Origin: CAZHEV01 sp964531335 [NCBI: uncultured bacterium]
GTDB lineage: Bacteria; Eisenbacteria; RBG-16-71-46; CAZHEV01
Assembly (NCBI GenBank): GCA_964531335.1
Contig: CAZHEV010000003.1
Span: 124,001 to 188,000 of the forward strand
Length of the DNA: 64,000 bases
Reading direction: 5' to 3'
The notes below the pieces were generated by a model. That model was not told where the DNA came from, did not search any database, and saw only the letters and a list, made by a program, of their open reading frames with translations. A program made the position numbers and the translations under genes. Shown here piece after piece: positions 26,638 to 35,131 of this stretch (the stretch's first letter is position 1; each line of letters opens with the position of its first letter).

Positions 26638-27603
26638 ATGGAGAAGGGGCACGACGTGAGGCTGGCCTTGATAACCCATCCCGATTGCCTGAAGCATGAT
26701 CCGGGACCCCACCACGTTGAGAGGCCTACCAGGCTCGAGGCCTTACTTGATGCGCTGGAGGGCGACGGGGAGCTTATGGGGCTTGCGGAGAAAGTGACGG
26801 CAAGAGAGGCGTCCGAGGAGGAGCTCGCCATGGTCCATTCCGTGGAGCACGTGAGGTGGGTCGGCGATCGCTGCAGAAGCGGGCCGGCCGTGCTCGACGC
26901 CGACGACACTTTCGTCGTGGAGGAGTCCTACAGGGCGGCCCTTCTAGCCGCGGGTGCCGTCCTGGACGCGGTCGACCGCACGGCGGCCGATCCTGGAGCA
27001 AGGTGCTTCTGCGCCGTGAGGCCTCCGGGGCACCACGCCGAGCACGCGGCTTCGATGGGGTTCTGTCTATTCAACAATGTGGCCGTGGGGGCGCGGTACG
27101 CGCAGGGGGCCGGCATGGAGCGGGTGGCGATAGTCGATTTCGACGTCCATCACGGAAACGGCACCGAGCGGTCCTTCTATCAAGATGGAACCGTCCTTTA
27201 CGTCAGCCTGCACCAGCATCCCCATTACCCCGGAACAGGCGCCGCCGAGGACATAGGGGAGGGCCCGGGGAAAGGCGCCAACCTCAACGTCCCTCTTCCG
27301 GCGGGCTCGGGGGAGCCGCAATACATGGCCGCGGTTGAGTCGATGATAATTCCGGCGCTCAAGGCATTCGCGCCCGAGCTTCTCATGTTCTCCGCCGGTT
27401 TCGACGCGCACGAGGCGGACCCCCTCTCGGGGATATTGCTCACGGAGGGGACTTATCACGACATGACCAGGACGATAATGGAGGCATGCGAGCCCACTAC
27501 GCTAGGGAGGACGATCTCCGTGCTCGAAGGCGGCTACAGGCTGGAGTCGCTCGCCGCTTCCGCGAAAGCCCATGTCCGCGCCCTGGCAGGGTTGGGCCGC
27601 TAG
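26638..27603 (+). CDS. Histone deacetylase-family amidohydrolase (AcuC/acetylpolyamine type)
   Basis: This is a zinc-dependent deacetylase of 321 residues. The charge-relay His pair is H132-H133 in R-P-P-G-H-H-A-E. The zinc ligands are D169 and H171 (D-F-D-V-H-H-G-N-G) and D256 (S-A-G-F-D-A-H). L-E-G-G-Y near the C-terminus contains the glycine loop beside the active site. Bacterial relatives act on acetyl-CoA synthetase or acetylated polyamines; the substrate here is not determined. The ATG at 26638 has GAGGT upstream, and the frame to 26575 adds an arginine-rich segment with no family match. It is a single-gene unit, convergent with the radical SAM gene. Confidence 0.92.
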   Translation: MEKGHDVRLALITHPDCLKHDPGPHHVERPTRLEALLDALEGDGELMGLAEKVTAREASEEELAMVHSVEHVRWVGDRCRSGPAVLDADDTFVVEESYRAALLAAGAVLDAVDRTAADPGARCFCAVRPPGHHAEHAASMGFCLFNNVAVGARYAQGAGMERVAIVDFDVHHGNGTERSFYQDGTVLYVSLHQHPHYPGTGAAEDIGEGPGKGANLNVPLPAGSGEPQYMAAVESMIIPALKAFAPELLMFSAGFDAHEADPLSGILLTEGTYHDMTRTIMEACEPTTLGRTISVLEGGYRLESLAASAKAHVRALAGLGR

Positions 27604-27663
27604 GAGGATCTGCTTGCGGGCTCGAAGGCGCGGGTGTGCTCGAACGGTCGGGCCGCCTCGAGA

Positions 27664-29028
27664 TCAGTGCGCCCCGCGGTGGAGCCTTTCGTCCTCAGGC
27701 GGGCGGTGCACGGCGCACATCCGCCTCCACTCTCGGTCCGCTATGGCCCCGTACTCCGCGGCGGCTCTCTCGACTTGCCGCGCGACCGATCCGTGAAGGA
27801 TGTCGTCGGCACCAGGGTGGGTCGGCCTGGCCCCTCCCTCCTCGATCACTTTGTGTAGGATCTCCGGGTGGTCGATGATCATGCAGGGCCGCAGGTAGTT
27901 GTGATGATAGGGCTGCCTTTTCCTTATGGCGCGGAACAGCGGCGAGCCCAGAGCCTCTCCCAGGCTCTTGTCGTGGACGTTGTCGCTTGCGAAGTGCGTG
28001 AAGACGCAAGGCTCGACATCGCCTTTGCTGTTGATGTGGAAGTACTCCCTTGCTCCCGCGATGCACCCGCCCACCAGCGGTCCGTCGTTCCAGAAATCCG
28101 CAAGCATGATCGTCTTCCTCTCCCTGAGGTCGTTGAGCTTGAGCCTGCGTCTGTTTCTCTGCTCGGGAGTCGGGACCAGGTCGGGGTCGGGCGATCGTCC
28201 GATGGGGACGTACTGGAAGTACCAGCCTATGAAGCAGCCCTTGGACGCGTAGAAGTCCACGAAATCATCGCTCACGATGAGATCGTTGTTATGTCTCGTG
28301 GCGGTCGCGGAGAAGCCGAAGAGGACACCTCTGTCCCTCAATCTGTCCATCGCGGCCAGGACCTTCTCATAGACCCCGGGCGAGCGGCGCTCGTCCGTCT
28401 CCTTTTTGAAGCCCTCGACGCTGATGCAGGGCAGCACGTTGCCGAGCTCGGCTATTCGATCCGCAAGGCGATCGTCTATCAGCGTGCCGTTGGTGAAGGA
28501 AAGGAAGTATACGTCGCTCTGCGCTTTGTACAGATCGAGGAGGTCCTTTCTCACGTAAGGCTCTCCGCCGGAGATGACGACGAAGTGGATTCCCATCTCC
28601 TTGGCCTCGTTGACGACGCGCATGAGCGTGTCGAAGCTCATTTCCCCCTCTTTGGCGTACTCGGAGGAGTAACAGCCCGCGCACCTCAGATTGCACCTCA
28701 TGGTGGGACTTACGACCATGAGGAGCGGGGGGTAGTAGCCGAGCTTCCGGCTGGCTCTCTGCCTCATGGGGCGGCTCAGAATGAGCGCGTTGCCGAGGAA
28801 GTTGTTGACCCACTTGCTGCGGCACTGGGGGGAGCAGTCGGATATGGCGTTCCTGCTGAAGATGACCAGCCTTTTGACGAAGGTGCGGCCCTCTGGAAAG
28901 GGTATTTCCTTCATGAGAGGTCCCAGCAGGGACAGGAGCCGCCTGTCGGAGAGCCTGGGCAGTATGCGCGCGCCGCCTTGAAGGGCGCTCTTAGTTGCTA
29001 GGACCTTGAGAGAAGCTACCGGTGACAT
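27664..29028 (-). CDS. Radical SAM protein with additional cysteine clusters
   Basis: This protein of 454 residues uses a [4Fe-4S] cluster held by C112-x3-C116-x2-C119 (R-C-N-L-R-C-A-G-C) to cleave S-adenosylmethionine. S-G-G-E-P is the SAM-binding GGE motif. Further cysteines occur before the core (D-C-S-P-Q-C) and after it (V-G-G-C-I-A-G-A...E-P-C-V-F-T and R-P-C-M-I-I), consistent with a SPASM-like auxiliary cluster region. The C-terminus has T-H-P-G-A-D-D-I-L. AAAGGAG precedes the ATG by nine bases. The product is unknown. It is divergent from a hemerythrin gene and shares its control region. Confidence 0.86.
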   Translation of the reverse strand: MSPVASLKVLATKSALQGGARILPRLSDRRLLSLLGPLMKEIPFPEGRTFVKRLVIFSRNAISDCSPQCRSKWVNNFLGNALILSRPMRQRASRKLGYYPPLLMVVSPTMRCNLRCAGCYSSEYAKEGEMSFDTLMRVVNEAKEMGIHFVVISGGEPYVRKDLLDLYKAQSDVYFLSFTNGTLIDDRLADRIAELGNVLPCISVEGFKKETDERRSPGVYEKVLAAMDRLRDRGVLFGFSATATRHNNDLIVSDDFVDFYASKGCFIGWYFQYVPIGRSPDPDLVPTPEQRNRRRLKLNDLRERKTIMLADFWNDGPLVGGCIAGAREYFHINSKGDVEPCVFTHFASDNVHDKSLGEALGSPLFRAIRKRQPYHHNYLRPCMIIDHPEILHKVIEEGGARPTHPGADDILHGSVARQVERAAAEYGAIADREWRRMCAVHRPPEDERLHRGAH

Positions 29029-29182
29029 ACCGTGCTACTCCTTTCTAGATCCGGCCGCGCAACATCGGGAACCCTGGATAACGCAGAGCCTTCAACCTCG
29101 ACTGTAACACAGAATCTACCGTTACGGAAGAGGCTGGTAAGTATCGACCGAAATTGCCCTTGTGCCTCTTTCTGACCGGCAC

Positions 29183-29218
29183 TATACTCTATATACACAG
29201 CACTTCCTTTTGTGTCAA
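29183..29218. promoter_or_regulatory. Interlocked divergent promoters (radical SAM / hemerythrin)
   Basis: Plus strand: TTGTGC at 29160-29165, a 17-nt spacer and TATACT at 29183-29188. Minus strand: a perfect TTGACA at 29218-29213, a 17-nt spacer and TATATA at 29195-29190. The two -10 boxes are one base apart, so polymerases at the two promoters should compete and one regulator could switch both. Leaders are about 180 bases (plus) and 155 bases (minus). Confidence 0.6.
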
Positions 29219-29235
29219 CAGGAGCCTGTGGGCCC

Positions 29236-29258
29236 AGCCGGCGGCGTTGTGCCGCCGG
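29236..29258 (+). other. Perfect hairpin in the hemerythrin leader
   Basis: GCCGGCGGC and GCCGCCGGC form a 9-bp perfect stem with a 5-base loop, about 120 bases before the hemerythrin start codon. No T-run follows, so it is not an ordinary terminator. It may stabilise or regulate the leader. Confidence 0.5.
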
Positions 29259-29376
29259 CCGAGTGCTTGAGGGGCCGGAGAGGCCTGCGCGTGCCCGAGA
29301 GCTCGTGGGCGCGTCGCGCGAAGGGCCGCGCGGGGGCCGGAGAGGCGCCGGCAGGCGGGACTTGGAGGTGGAGCAA

Positions 29377-29937
29377 ATGAGCCCTACAAAGATCCTCTGC
29401 GAAGAGCACGAGATCGTGAAGACCCTGACTCGGGTCCTCGAGAATATATGCGGGAGACTGAAGTCCGGTGAGAAGGTGGAGCCCCAACACGTAGAGGACG
29501 CGATATTCGTCATCAAGGGTTTCGCCGACAGGGCGCACCATATGAAGGAAGAAGACCTCCTGTTTCCCGCGATGGAAAGCGCTGGCCTGTCGAAGGAGGA
29601 GATGCTGGTCGAGGCCATAACGACGGAACACGACCTCGGACGGGGCTATGTCAGGGGTATAGGCGACGCCCTCATGCACTACTCGCTGGGCGACACCAGG
29701 GCCGGTCTTGTGCTATGCGAAAACACCGGGAAGTACGTCAAGCTCATAGCGGAACACATGGCCAAGGAGGAGGACGTGGTTTTTCCGCTGGCCGACAAGC
29801 ACCTTTCGGAGGTTGCCAAGCGGGAGTTGACGCAGGCCTTCGAGAAGATAGATGAGGATGTCATAGGACGCGAGCAGCAAGAGAAGTTCATGAGGATAGT
29901 GTCGACGCTGGAGGGGATATACCTGGAGGAGGAATGA
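29377..29937 (+). CDS. Hemerythrin-like protein
   Basis: This four-helix-bundle protein of 186 residues probably binds a di-iron centre and senses or handles O2, NO or iron. Candidate ligands are H11 (E-E-H-E-I), H54/H55 with E58/E59 (A-H-H-M-K-E-E-D-L-L-F-P), H85 (T-E-H-D-L-G-R) and H127 with E131/E132 (A-E-H-M-A-K-E-E-D-V-V-F-P). The two internal H-x3-E-E-D-x2-F-P units show the duplicated helix pairs. GGAGGTGG lies before the ATG at 29377. It probably forms an operon with the alcohol dehydrogenase 42 bases downstream. Confidence 0.88.
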   Translation: MSPTKILCEEHEIVKTLTRVLENICGRLKSGEKVEPQHVEDAIFVIKGFADRAHHMKEEDLLFPAMESAGLSKEEMLVEAITTEHDLGRGYVRGIGDALMHYSLGDTRAGLVLCENTGKYVKLIAEHMAKEEDVVFPLADKHLSEVAKRELTQAFEKIDEDVIGREQQEKFMRIVSTLEGIYLEEE

Positions 29938-29979
29938 TCGGCCCGGATGTATCCGGTCCTGAACGCGAGGGGAGAGACC

Positions 29980-31179
29980 ATGCGAAACTTCGAGCTGCGA
30001 ATGCCCACTAAAATAGTGTTCGGAGCCGGAGAGCTTTCCAGCCTCGGGCGCGAGACCGCTCAAATAGGCCGCAAAGCACTTCTGGTTACGGGAAAACACA
30101 GCACGAAGGAGACCGGCGTCCTGGACCGCTCGGTCAGGTCCCTGGAAGAAGCAGGGGTTTCGGTCGCCGTCTTCGATCGCGTCGAGCCGAACCCGCGGTC
30201 GTCCACCGTCGACGCAGGCGGAGAGGCGGCGCAACGAGAAGGCTGCGACGTGGTCGTGGGAGTAGGCGGCGGCAGCGCGATGGACGCCGCGAAGGGGATC
30301 GCGGTGGCCGCGTACGACCCCGGCAATATCTGGAGCTACGTGGATCACGGGGACCCGGACTCGCACATAGAGGCCGAGAAGGCCCTGCCCATAGTTCTCG
30401 CGCCTACGCTGGCCGCCACCGGATCGGAGTTCAACGCGGGCGCCGTCATCACCAACTGGGAGACGCACGAGAAGGCCGTCCTCTGGGTCGCCCCGCTCCT
30501 TTCTCCTCGCGTCTCCATAATCGACCCCGAGCTCACCCTGAGCGTCAACAAGGACTACACCATAGACGGGGCCATCGACATCATCCTTCACGTGATGGAA
30601 TCCTACTTCAACAACCGCGAGGACACGCCTCTCCAGGACAGGATATCCGAAGGCTTGATCGCCACCGTAATGGAGTACTTCCCTCGATTGCTAAAGGACC
30701 TGCGGGACCTGGAGGCTCGCACACAGCTTTCCTGGTGCTCGGCCGTGGCCCTGTGCGGAATCGCGTCCTGCGGCCGGGACCGCCTTGGGCATCCCGTCCA
30801 CGCCATGCAGCACGCGCTCAGCGGCTACTACGACATGAGCCACGGCAGGGGGCTTGCGATCCTGACGCCCCACTGGATGGAGTACTCATACAAGGCCGGG
30901 CCGGCCCGCTTCGCCCAATTCGCCGGGAGGGTGATGGGACTGACTCGGATCTCCGGCGAGGGCGACGCAGAGCTCGCCGCAAGAGGCGTGGCCGCGTGGA
31001 CCGCCTGGATGAAGGACAACGAGGCCTACCACACCCTCACCGAGGTCGGCATAGACGACTCGCTCTTCGAGAAGATGGCCTCCGATACCGCTGGAATCTA
31101 CGGCGACGGAGAGAGGATCGGCGGCATACGCCCGCTTGACAAATCGGACATAGTGGCTATCTACAAAAGATCTCTGTAA
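29980..31179 (+). CDS. Iron-containing alcohol dehydrogenase (butanol dehydrogenase type)
   Basis: This group III alcohol dehydrogenase of 399 residues is NAD(P)H-dependent and cytoplasmic. It begins 'MRNFELRMPTKIVFGAGEL', has G-G-G-S-A-M-D-A-A-K (nucleotide loop, about 97-106) and the metal ligands D200 and H204 (D-I-I-L-H), followed by His residues in H-A-M-Q-H-A-L and D-M-S-H-G. The closest family type is BdhA/YqhD-like. GAGGGGAGAG precedes the ATG at 29980; the frame up to 29947 lacks a ribosome site. Pairing with hemerythrin suggests a role in anaerobic aldehyde reduction under redox control (inference). Confidence 0.9.
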   Translation: MRNFELRMPTKIVFGAGELSSLGRETAQIGRKALLVTGKHSTKETGVLDRSVRSLEEAGVSVAVFDRVEPNPRSSTVDAGGEAAQREGCDVVVGVGGGSAMDAAKGIAVAAYDPGNIWSYVDHGDPDSHIEAEKALPIVLAPTLAATGSEFNAGAVITNWETHEKAVLWVAPLLSPRVSIIDPELTLSVNKDYTIDGAIDIILHVMESYFNNREDTPLQDRISEGLIATVMEYFPRLLKDLRDLEARTQLSWCSAVALCGIASCGRDRLGHPVHAMQHALSGYYDMSHGRGLAILTPHWMEYSYKAGPARFAQFAGRVMGLTRISGEGDAELAARGVAAWTAWMKDNEAYHTLTEVGIDDSLFEKMASDTAGIYGDGERIGGIRPLDKSDIVAIYKRSL

Positions 31180-31186
31180 CCGGTCA

Positions 31187-31496
31187 GGCCGGTGCGGGAC
31201 GGCGGCCGGGCCGCCTGAGGGCGAAGCCGCCGGCCCGCGGAAGCCTAACTCGACCGCCTCTTGCGAGCCGCTTCTCGTCCTCGCAAGGTATCAGCCTCCC
31301 CGCACTGAAGAGGCCGTACTCGTTCATCTTCAAGTCCATGCGACGGGCGCGGCCTCTCATCGCCGTATTGTGCTCCGCGCTGCCGGTGAAATGGTGGAAC
31401 GCGTACGGGTAGTGCATCTCTGTAACGGCTCTCGCCTTTGAGCTCGAGAAGCACCGCGACCTCGTTCAGGATCGCCGCTATTTCCTTTCTGTCCAC
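31187..31496 (-). pseudogene. PolX-family DNA polymerase remnant
   Basis: Two pieces of a PolX gene remain on the minus strand. A GTG at 31496 opens V-D-R-K-E-I-A-A-I-L-N-E-V-A-V-L-L-E-L-K-G-E, the usual PolX N-terminus. In a shifted frame, 31419-31245 reads H-H-F-T-G-S-A-E-H-N-T-A-M-R followed by L-K-M-N-E-Y-G-L-F, which is the palm-domain segment normally some 200 residues later. The helix-hairpin-helix region between them, the rest of the palm domain and the whole PHP domain are gone. The frame shifts again near 31260. This is a decayed gene with a large internal deletion, lying immediately after the M14 peptidase gene. Confidence 0.75.
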
Positions 31497-31507
31497 CTGT
31501 GCGGGTC

Positions 31508-34396
31508 CTACCAAGGTTGAGAAGTATGGGTTCCCATGCCGGGACCCAGCACGATCGCGTTCATCAGTAGCCTGCCCGTGCCCAGGTACTGCGCCCTGAA
31601 ATAGGGATCGTTCAGAAAGAGTATTATTTGGCCCTCACCCACGCTCTCCCGGGTAAGATATGCGGTCTTCGCCCAGCGTGTCCTGGCCTCGGGCCACAGC
31701 AATCCTGAGACCCTCATTTCCGCCTTTTCCGCCAGCCTGCCGACCGTTTCCACGGGCGGCTTGGACATGAAGGCGCTGCGGCTGAATAGGACTGCCGGCA
31801 CCTTGTCACCCGATCCTGATGCGAGCCAGTGCTCCTGGTCGAGGTCGACCCTCAGCATTGCCCCTTGAGGTCTGAACAGGCGAAGCATCTCATCCTCGGC
31901 CTTGAGCTCCTGGGACGACTTCTTCGCGGCCTTCTCGCCCTTCTCTCCGCCCTCGTCGGCTTCCTTCTCCCGTGGGGACCACTCCCAGATCTCCAGGCTG
32001 TCTATGGGGGCGGGCTCCACAGGCTCCATCTTCAGCGCGTCCTCATATTCGTCGAGCTTATTGATCGCTTGGCGGCGAAGCCTGACCGTGCCGAGCCCAA
32101 GGCTGGTATCGGCCAGGGCCGTGGCAGCCGAGCCCATGGCGATAAGCGTGCCCCCGTCCTCTATCCAACGCTTCAGCTTTCGCACGCCCCCGCGGCCGAG
32201 GACCTCTCCGTAAGCTCGCCCCCATGAGTCGGGCATGATAATCACGTTGTACTTGTCCAGCTCGGCCCGGTGCAGGCGCCCGATGTCCAGCCTAGACGAC
32301 CTCGTCCCGAGGACATGGTCGAGCATGAACCATATGGCGCCGTAGGAGCTCGAAGATATCGGCGATCCACCGAGCAGGCACACCCTGGGCGCCTTGAGGA
32401 GCTGGAAACGCCTGGCGCCCAGATCAGGGCCCTCCTGGCTGAGAGCGCTCGCCGCGCCTATGGCGTCGACGCCGGTTTCCTCGCATACGCGCTCGAGTAT
32501 GGAATGCAAGTCCTCAGGGTTCTCGACTCCCCTGAGAAGGAAGCTTCCCCTTACGAAGTCCACTCCGGCCGCGCGGAAGGGCTTCGTCGCGTGGCGGACG
32601 CTGCATCCTGCCTCCATCAGGGCGGTCGCCGCGGAAAGGGCCTTGTCCCTGCGACCGTCGATCAAGTAGCCGTAGGCGCCGTCGCCGCGCACCCTCCCCG
32701 GCTTTTGCTCCGGGGCCGTGGCGTGCTCCAGGTCCCCGCGGACGTCGGAGCTCGACGAATAACACTCGATCCCTGCGGCGATGGGCAGAGACCAGGCGGT
32801 CACGTCGTATATCCTGCTTCGCTTGTTCTTTTCGAGCTCGTATCTCTCCTCCTCCAGAGAGCTGGTGGTCATCCTCGGATCGAACTCCAGCAGGGTCTTG
32901 GCCAGAAGCCCCATGGGCTGGGCGAGAGGCACGACGTAGCTTCCGGGCGCAAGCGTCTTCGAGCCGTAGGATTCGCCCCAGTAATCGGCGAGCCCTCTGG
33001 TCTTGACCGCTCCCTGGGCGGTCCTCACTTCAATCCCTTGCCGCAGCAGGCTCGCGACGAGCTGGTCCACCCGCCCGGGTTTGTCGCCGGGCACGAGGAC
33101 GAACGCCTTCTCCTGCGAGCCCAATCGCCCTTTGCTGGACCTCGACTTCTCCAGGTAGTAGTCCCTCAGCAGCTCGTCCTTGTTCTTGGCCGCCGTTTGG
33201 AGGTTCGCCATCGAGCTTATGAATTGATGATGCACGGTCTCACCGTAGGTCAGGAAAGACCCGTCGTGGCGCTTGATGAGGGACCCTTCCACTCCGGCCT
33301 GCTCGTAGAGTATCCCCAGGGCGCCCAGATACAGCGACCATGAGCTGCCGTAGCCGGGGAACCACTCCTCGTTCCACTCCCTGGTGTAGTAGCTCCAGCC
33401 GTAGCGGTCGAACGCCCGGGCCTGGTCCTCCGCGAAGGCCTTCCACCACTTCTTCATCCTGGGAGTCATGTTCGGGTTGAAAGGCTCTCGCGGAGGGGAA
33501 AATAGATACGTGTCGAAGGCGCCCATCTCGTGGGAGTCGACAAAGAGCTGGGGATTCCATTCCACGATGGCCTCCACCTTGCCTTTTGTCTCGGGATGTA
33601 TCTGGATGTACCAGTCCCTGTTGAGATCGAAAAGGTAGTGGTTTCCTCTTCCGCCCGACCAGAACCCGGTGTGCTCGAAGCTCTGCGTGTCCCAGTTGGG
33701 GCGGACGCCTTCGACCTGCTCCATCATGGCCAGGAAGCGCTCCCTTCCGTCCGGGTTCTGAAGCGGGTCTATTATCACAACCAGCCGGTGCCGCAACGAT
33801 TCCGTCAGGCTATCCGTGCCCGCCGCGAGCTGATAGGCGAGCTGCACGGCGGCGTCCGTGCTGGAGAGCTCGTCGCCGTGGATGCTATAGGCCATCCATG
33901 CCACGGCCGGAGTCCTTGCGATCAGGGCTTCAAGCTCCCTATCGCCTCTTATTTCATTCGTGTGCGCCAGCCGCCTGAGTGAGCCCTTGATCTCGTCCAG
34001 GCGCGCCATGTTGTCCCGCGACGACACGATCAGGTAATAGAGGGTCCGGCCCTCGTGAGTACGGCCGTACTCGACCATATCGACGAGCGGGCTCGCCCCG
34101 GAAAGCTGCTTCAAATAGCCTATTAAGTCATCGTATCTTACCGGGGAGCGCGCAACCGGCGCGCCCAGGTATTGGGAGGGGGCGGGGACGGCCGGGTCAT
34201 AGGTGCCGTCCGGGTAGAGGGGCGCGTCGTACGTAGGCGGCGCTTCGGTTACAGGGCCGACGGCGCCGGATCCCGCGGAAACGTGACCTGGATGAGCCCA
34301 CAGGGCTGACAGGCACAGGAGCGCCGCGGCGCACAGAATGTGGCGCCGGCTTGCGGTCGCGCCGCGCCTGTCGGACATCTTCGCAGTCCATCTCAT
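31508..34396 (-). CDS. Secreted M14-family zinc carboxypeptidase, large
   Basis: This exported peptidase has 962 residues. The signal peptide is at about residues 14-42 (R-R-H-I-L-C-A-A-A-L-L-C-L-S-A-L-W-A). The M14 domain has zinc ligands H173 and E176 (S-I-H-G-D-E) and H289 (V-D-S-H-E-M-G), with the substrate-binding N259-R260 (D-L-N-R-D-W-Y). A long C-terminal region of glutamine amidotransferase-like sort (V-I-I-M-P-D-S-W-G, G-G-T-L-I-A-M-G-S-A-A) follows, including a highly charged insert near residues 800-830. The ATG at 34396 has AGGAGG six bases upstream. The frame runs on to 34753 and holds another good start at 34678 (see the upstream segment). Confidence 0.88.
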   Translation of the reverse strand: MRWTAKMSDRRGATASRRHILCAAALLCLSALWAHPGHVSAGSGAVGPVTEAPPTYDAPLYPDGTYDPAVPAPSQYLGAPVARSPVRYDDLIGYLKQLSGASPLVDMVEYGRTHEGRTLYYLIVSSRDNMARLDEIKGSLRRLAHTNEIRGDRELEALIARTPAVAWMAYSIHGDELSSTDAAVQLAYQLAAGTDSLTESLRHRLVVIIDPLQNPDGRERFLAMMEQVEGVRPNWDTQSFEHTGFWSGGRGNHYLFDLNRDWYIQIHPETKGKVEAIVEWNPQLFVDSHEMGAFDTYLFSPPREPFNPNMTPRMKKWWKAFAEDQARAFDRYGWSYYTREWNEEWFPGYGSSWSLYLGALGILYEQAGVEGSLIKRHDGSFLTYGETVHHQFISSMANLQTAAKNKDELLRDYYLEKSRSSKGRLGSQEKAFVLVPGDKPGRVDQLVASLLRQGIEVRTAQGAVKTRGLADYWGESYGSKTLAPGSYVVPLAQPMGLLAKTLLEFDPRMTTSSLEEERYELEKNKRSRIYDVTAWSLPIAAGIECYSSSSDVRGDLEHATAPEQKPGRVRGDGAYGYLIDGRRDKALSAATALMEAGCSVRHATKPFRAAGVDFVRGSFLLRGVENPEDLHSILERVCEETGVDAIGAASALSQEGPDLGARRFQLLKAPRVCLLGGSPISSSSYGAIWFMLDHVLGTRSSRLDIGRLHRAELDKYNVIIMPDSWGRAYGEVLGRGGVRKLKRWIEDGGTLIAMGSAATALADTSLGLGTVRLRRQAINKLDEYEDALKMEPVEPAPIDSLEIWEWSPREKEADEGGEKGEKAAKKSSQELKAEDEMLRLFRPQGAMLRVDLDQEHWLASGSGDKVPAVLFSRSAFMSKPPVETVGRLAEKAEMRVSGLLWPEARTRWAKTAYLTRESVGEGQIILFLNDPYFRAQYLGTGRLLMNAIVLGPGMGTHTSQPW

Positions 34397-34678
34397 CGCT
34401 TTCCTCCTTGTGATTTTGCGGGTCTTGCGGGCGCAGCAGCGCCGTATGGATAGCCCCGGGAACACCGTCTGAAGGACGTTTATCAATCCCTCGAGCCCCT
34501 GCTCCTCTATGTCCCCCAGGTACCGCGTGCGCAGCTTCCGCATATGGCCTTCCAGGACCCTCCTGATGGCCCATCTGCCGGCTTCCCTCAGTGAGTCCCG
34601 GCCCTGGCCCCGGCAATTCATGCTCTTGAGGCTGCGGATAGCCTGCCGTACGCTACTTGCGGCTGCAACAACAGCCAT
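34397..34678 (-). other. In-frame upstream coding segment with its own Shine-Dalgarno
   Basis: ATG at 34678 is preceded by AGGAGG at ideal 7-base spacing. It opens about 94 codons that run without a stop into the M14 peptidase frame. The peptide (M-A-V-V-A-A-A-S-S-V-R-Q ... R-C-C-A-R-K-T-R-K-I-T-R-R-K) is basic and helical and has no recognised relatives. If used, it would bury the signal peptide 100 residues inside. It could be a regulatory leader, a relic of another gene fused in frame, or an alternative cytoplasmic form. Confidence 0.4.
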
Positions 34679-34784
34679 CGGGGCGCCTCCTTTCGCTTGA
34701 CCAGCTTGAAAGTTGACTACTTTGGAGATACCCCATTTCCTTGCCTGACACAATCACTTATACATCACCTACTTGCGATAAAGC

Positions 34785-34813
34785 TTGACTCGAGAAGGCG
34801 GCGATGTTAAGAT
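34785..34813 (+). promoter_or_regulatory. Predicted promoter of a short transcript
   Basis: TTGACT (34785-34790), a 17-nt spacer and TAAGAT (34808-34813) point rightward at a terminator only about 95 bases away. The -10 box sits in a GGCGAT/ATCGCC inverted repeat (34799-34816). Confidence 0.5.
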
Positions 34814-34819
34814 CGCCCC

Positions 34820-34911
34820 CATCGCGGAGGGATACAATGCTGAGAGCTGGGGCGCTGGTTGTTTCTGCGGGATTCTAAACGAAGTGGCGGACTGCTATGT
34901 CCGCCTTTTTT
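34820..34911 (+). ncRNA. Candidate small RNA or attenuated leader
   Basis: A promoter (34785-34813) and a strong terminator (34885-34911) bracket about 92 bases with no convincing coding capacity. It contains GGAGGG followed by an ATG whose frame runs through the terminator, and a GCTGAGAGCTGGGGC segment. It does not fit the fluoride, TPP, SAM, cobalamin or c-di-GMP riboswitch patterns I know. It lies in the divergent gap between the M14 peptidase and the sensory lipoprotein genes, so it may act alone or attenuate the downstream operon. Confidence 0.4.
34885..34911 (+). terminator. Rho-independent terminator
   Basis: GGCGGAC (34885-34891), loop TGCTAT, GTCCGCC (34898-34904), then seven T residues. 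This is a textbook intrinsic terminator with no annotated gene directly upstream on this strand. Confidence 0.8.
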
Positions 34912-35131
34912 TGTCCCCTCGAGCCTCTTCCCCGGCCGGCGGTCGATCCTCCCGAAGTGATAGACTAAACAGTTGTGCGGTTTACTAGGATTTGACCCGG
35001 GAGCTACGCCGACGCCGGAGCTATGGCTCTGGCTCAGCCGTGGTTTTTCGGATGGGGGGCTGGCTGCGAGGACCGGCTCCCCGAAGTCCCATCAGCCCGA
35101 TGCCGATCGTGCATGGGCGCCCCCATCGCAC

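Noticed and set aside
29236-29258. Terminator in the hemerythrin leader
   Set aside because: The stem is perfect but no T-run follows on either strand.
34397-34678. Insertion-sequence transposase fragment
   Set aside because: The basic helical peptide vaguely recalls transposase N-termini, but there are no terminal repeats, target duplication or recognisable motif.
34680-34753. M14 peptidase start at the far end of the open frame
   Set aside because: No ribosome site, and it would place the signal peptide deep inside the protein. Better starts exist at 34396 and 34678.
34799-34904. Fluoride or TPP riboswitch
   Set aside because: GGCGATG and GCTGAGAG look suggestive, but the conserved distal segments and pseudoknot partners of these classes are absent, and the first hairpin overlaps the -10 box.
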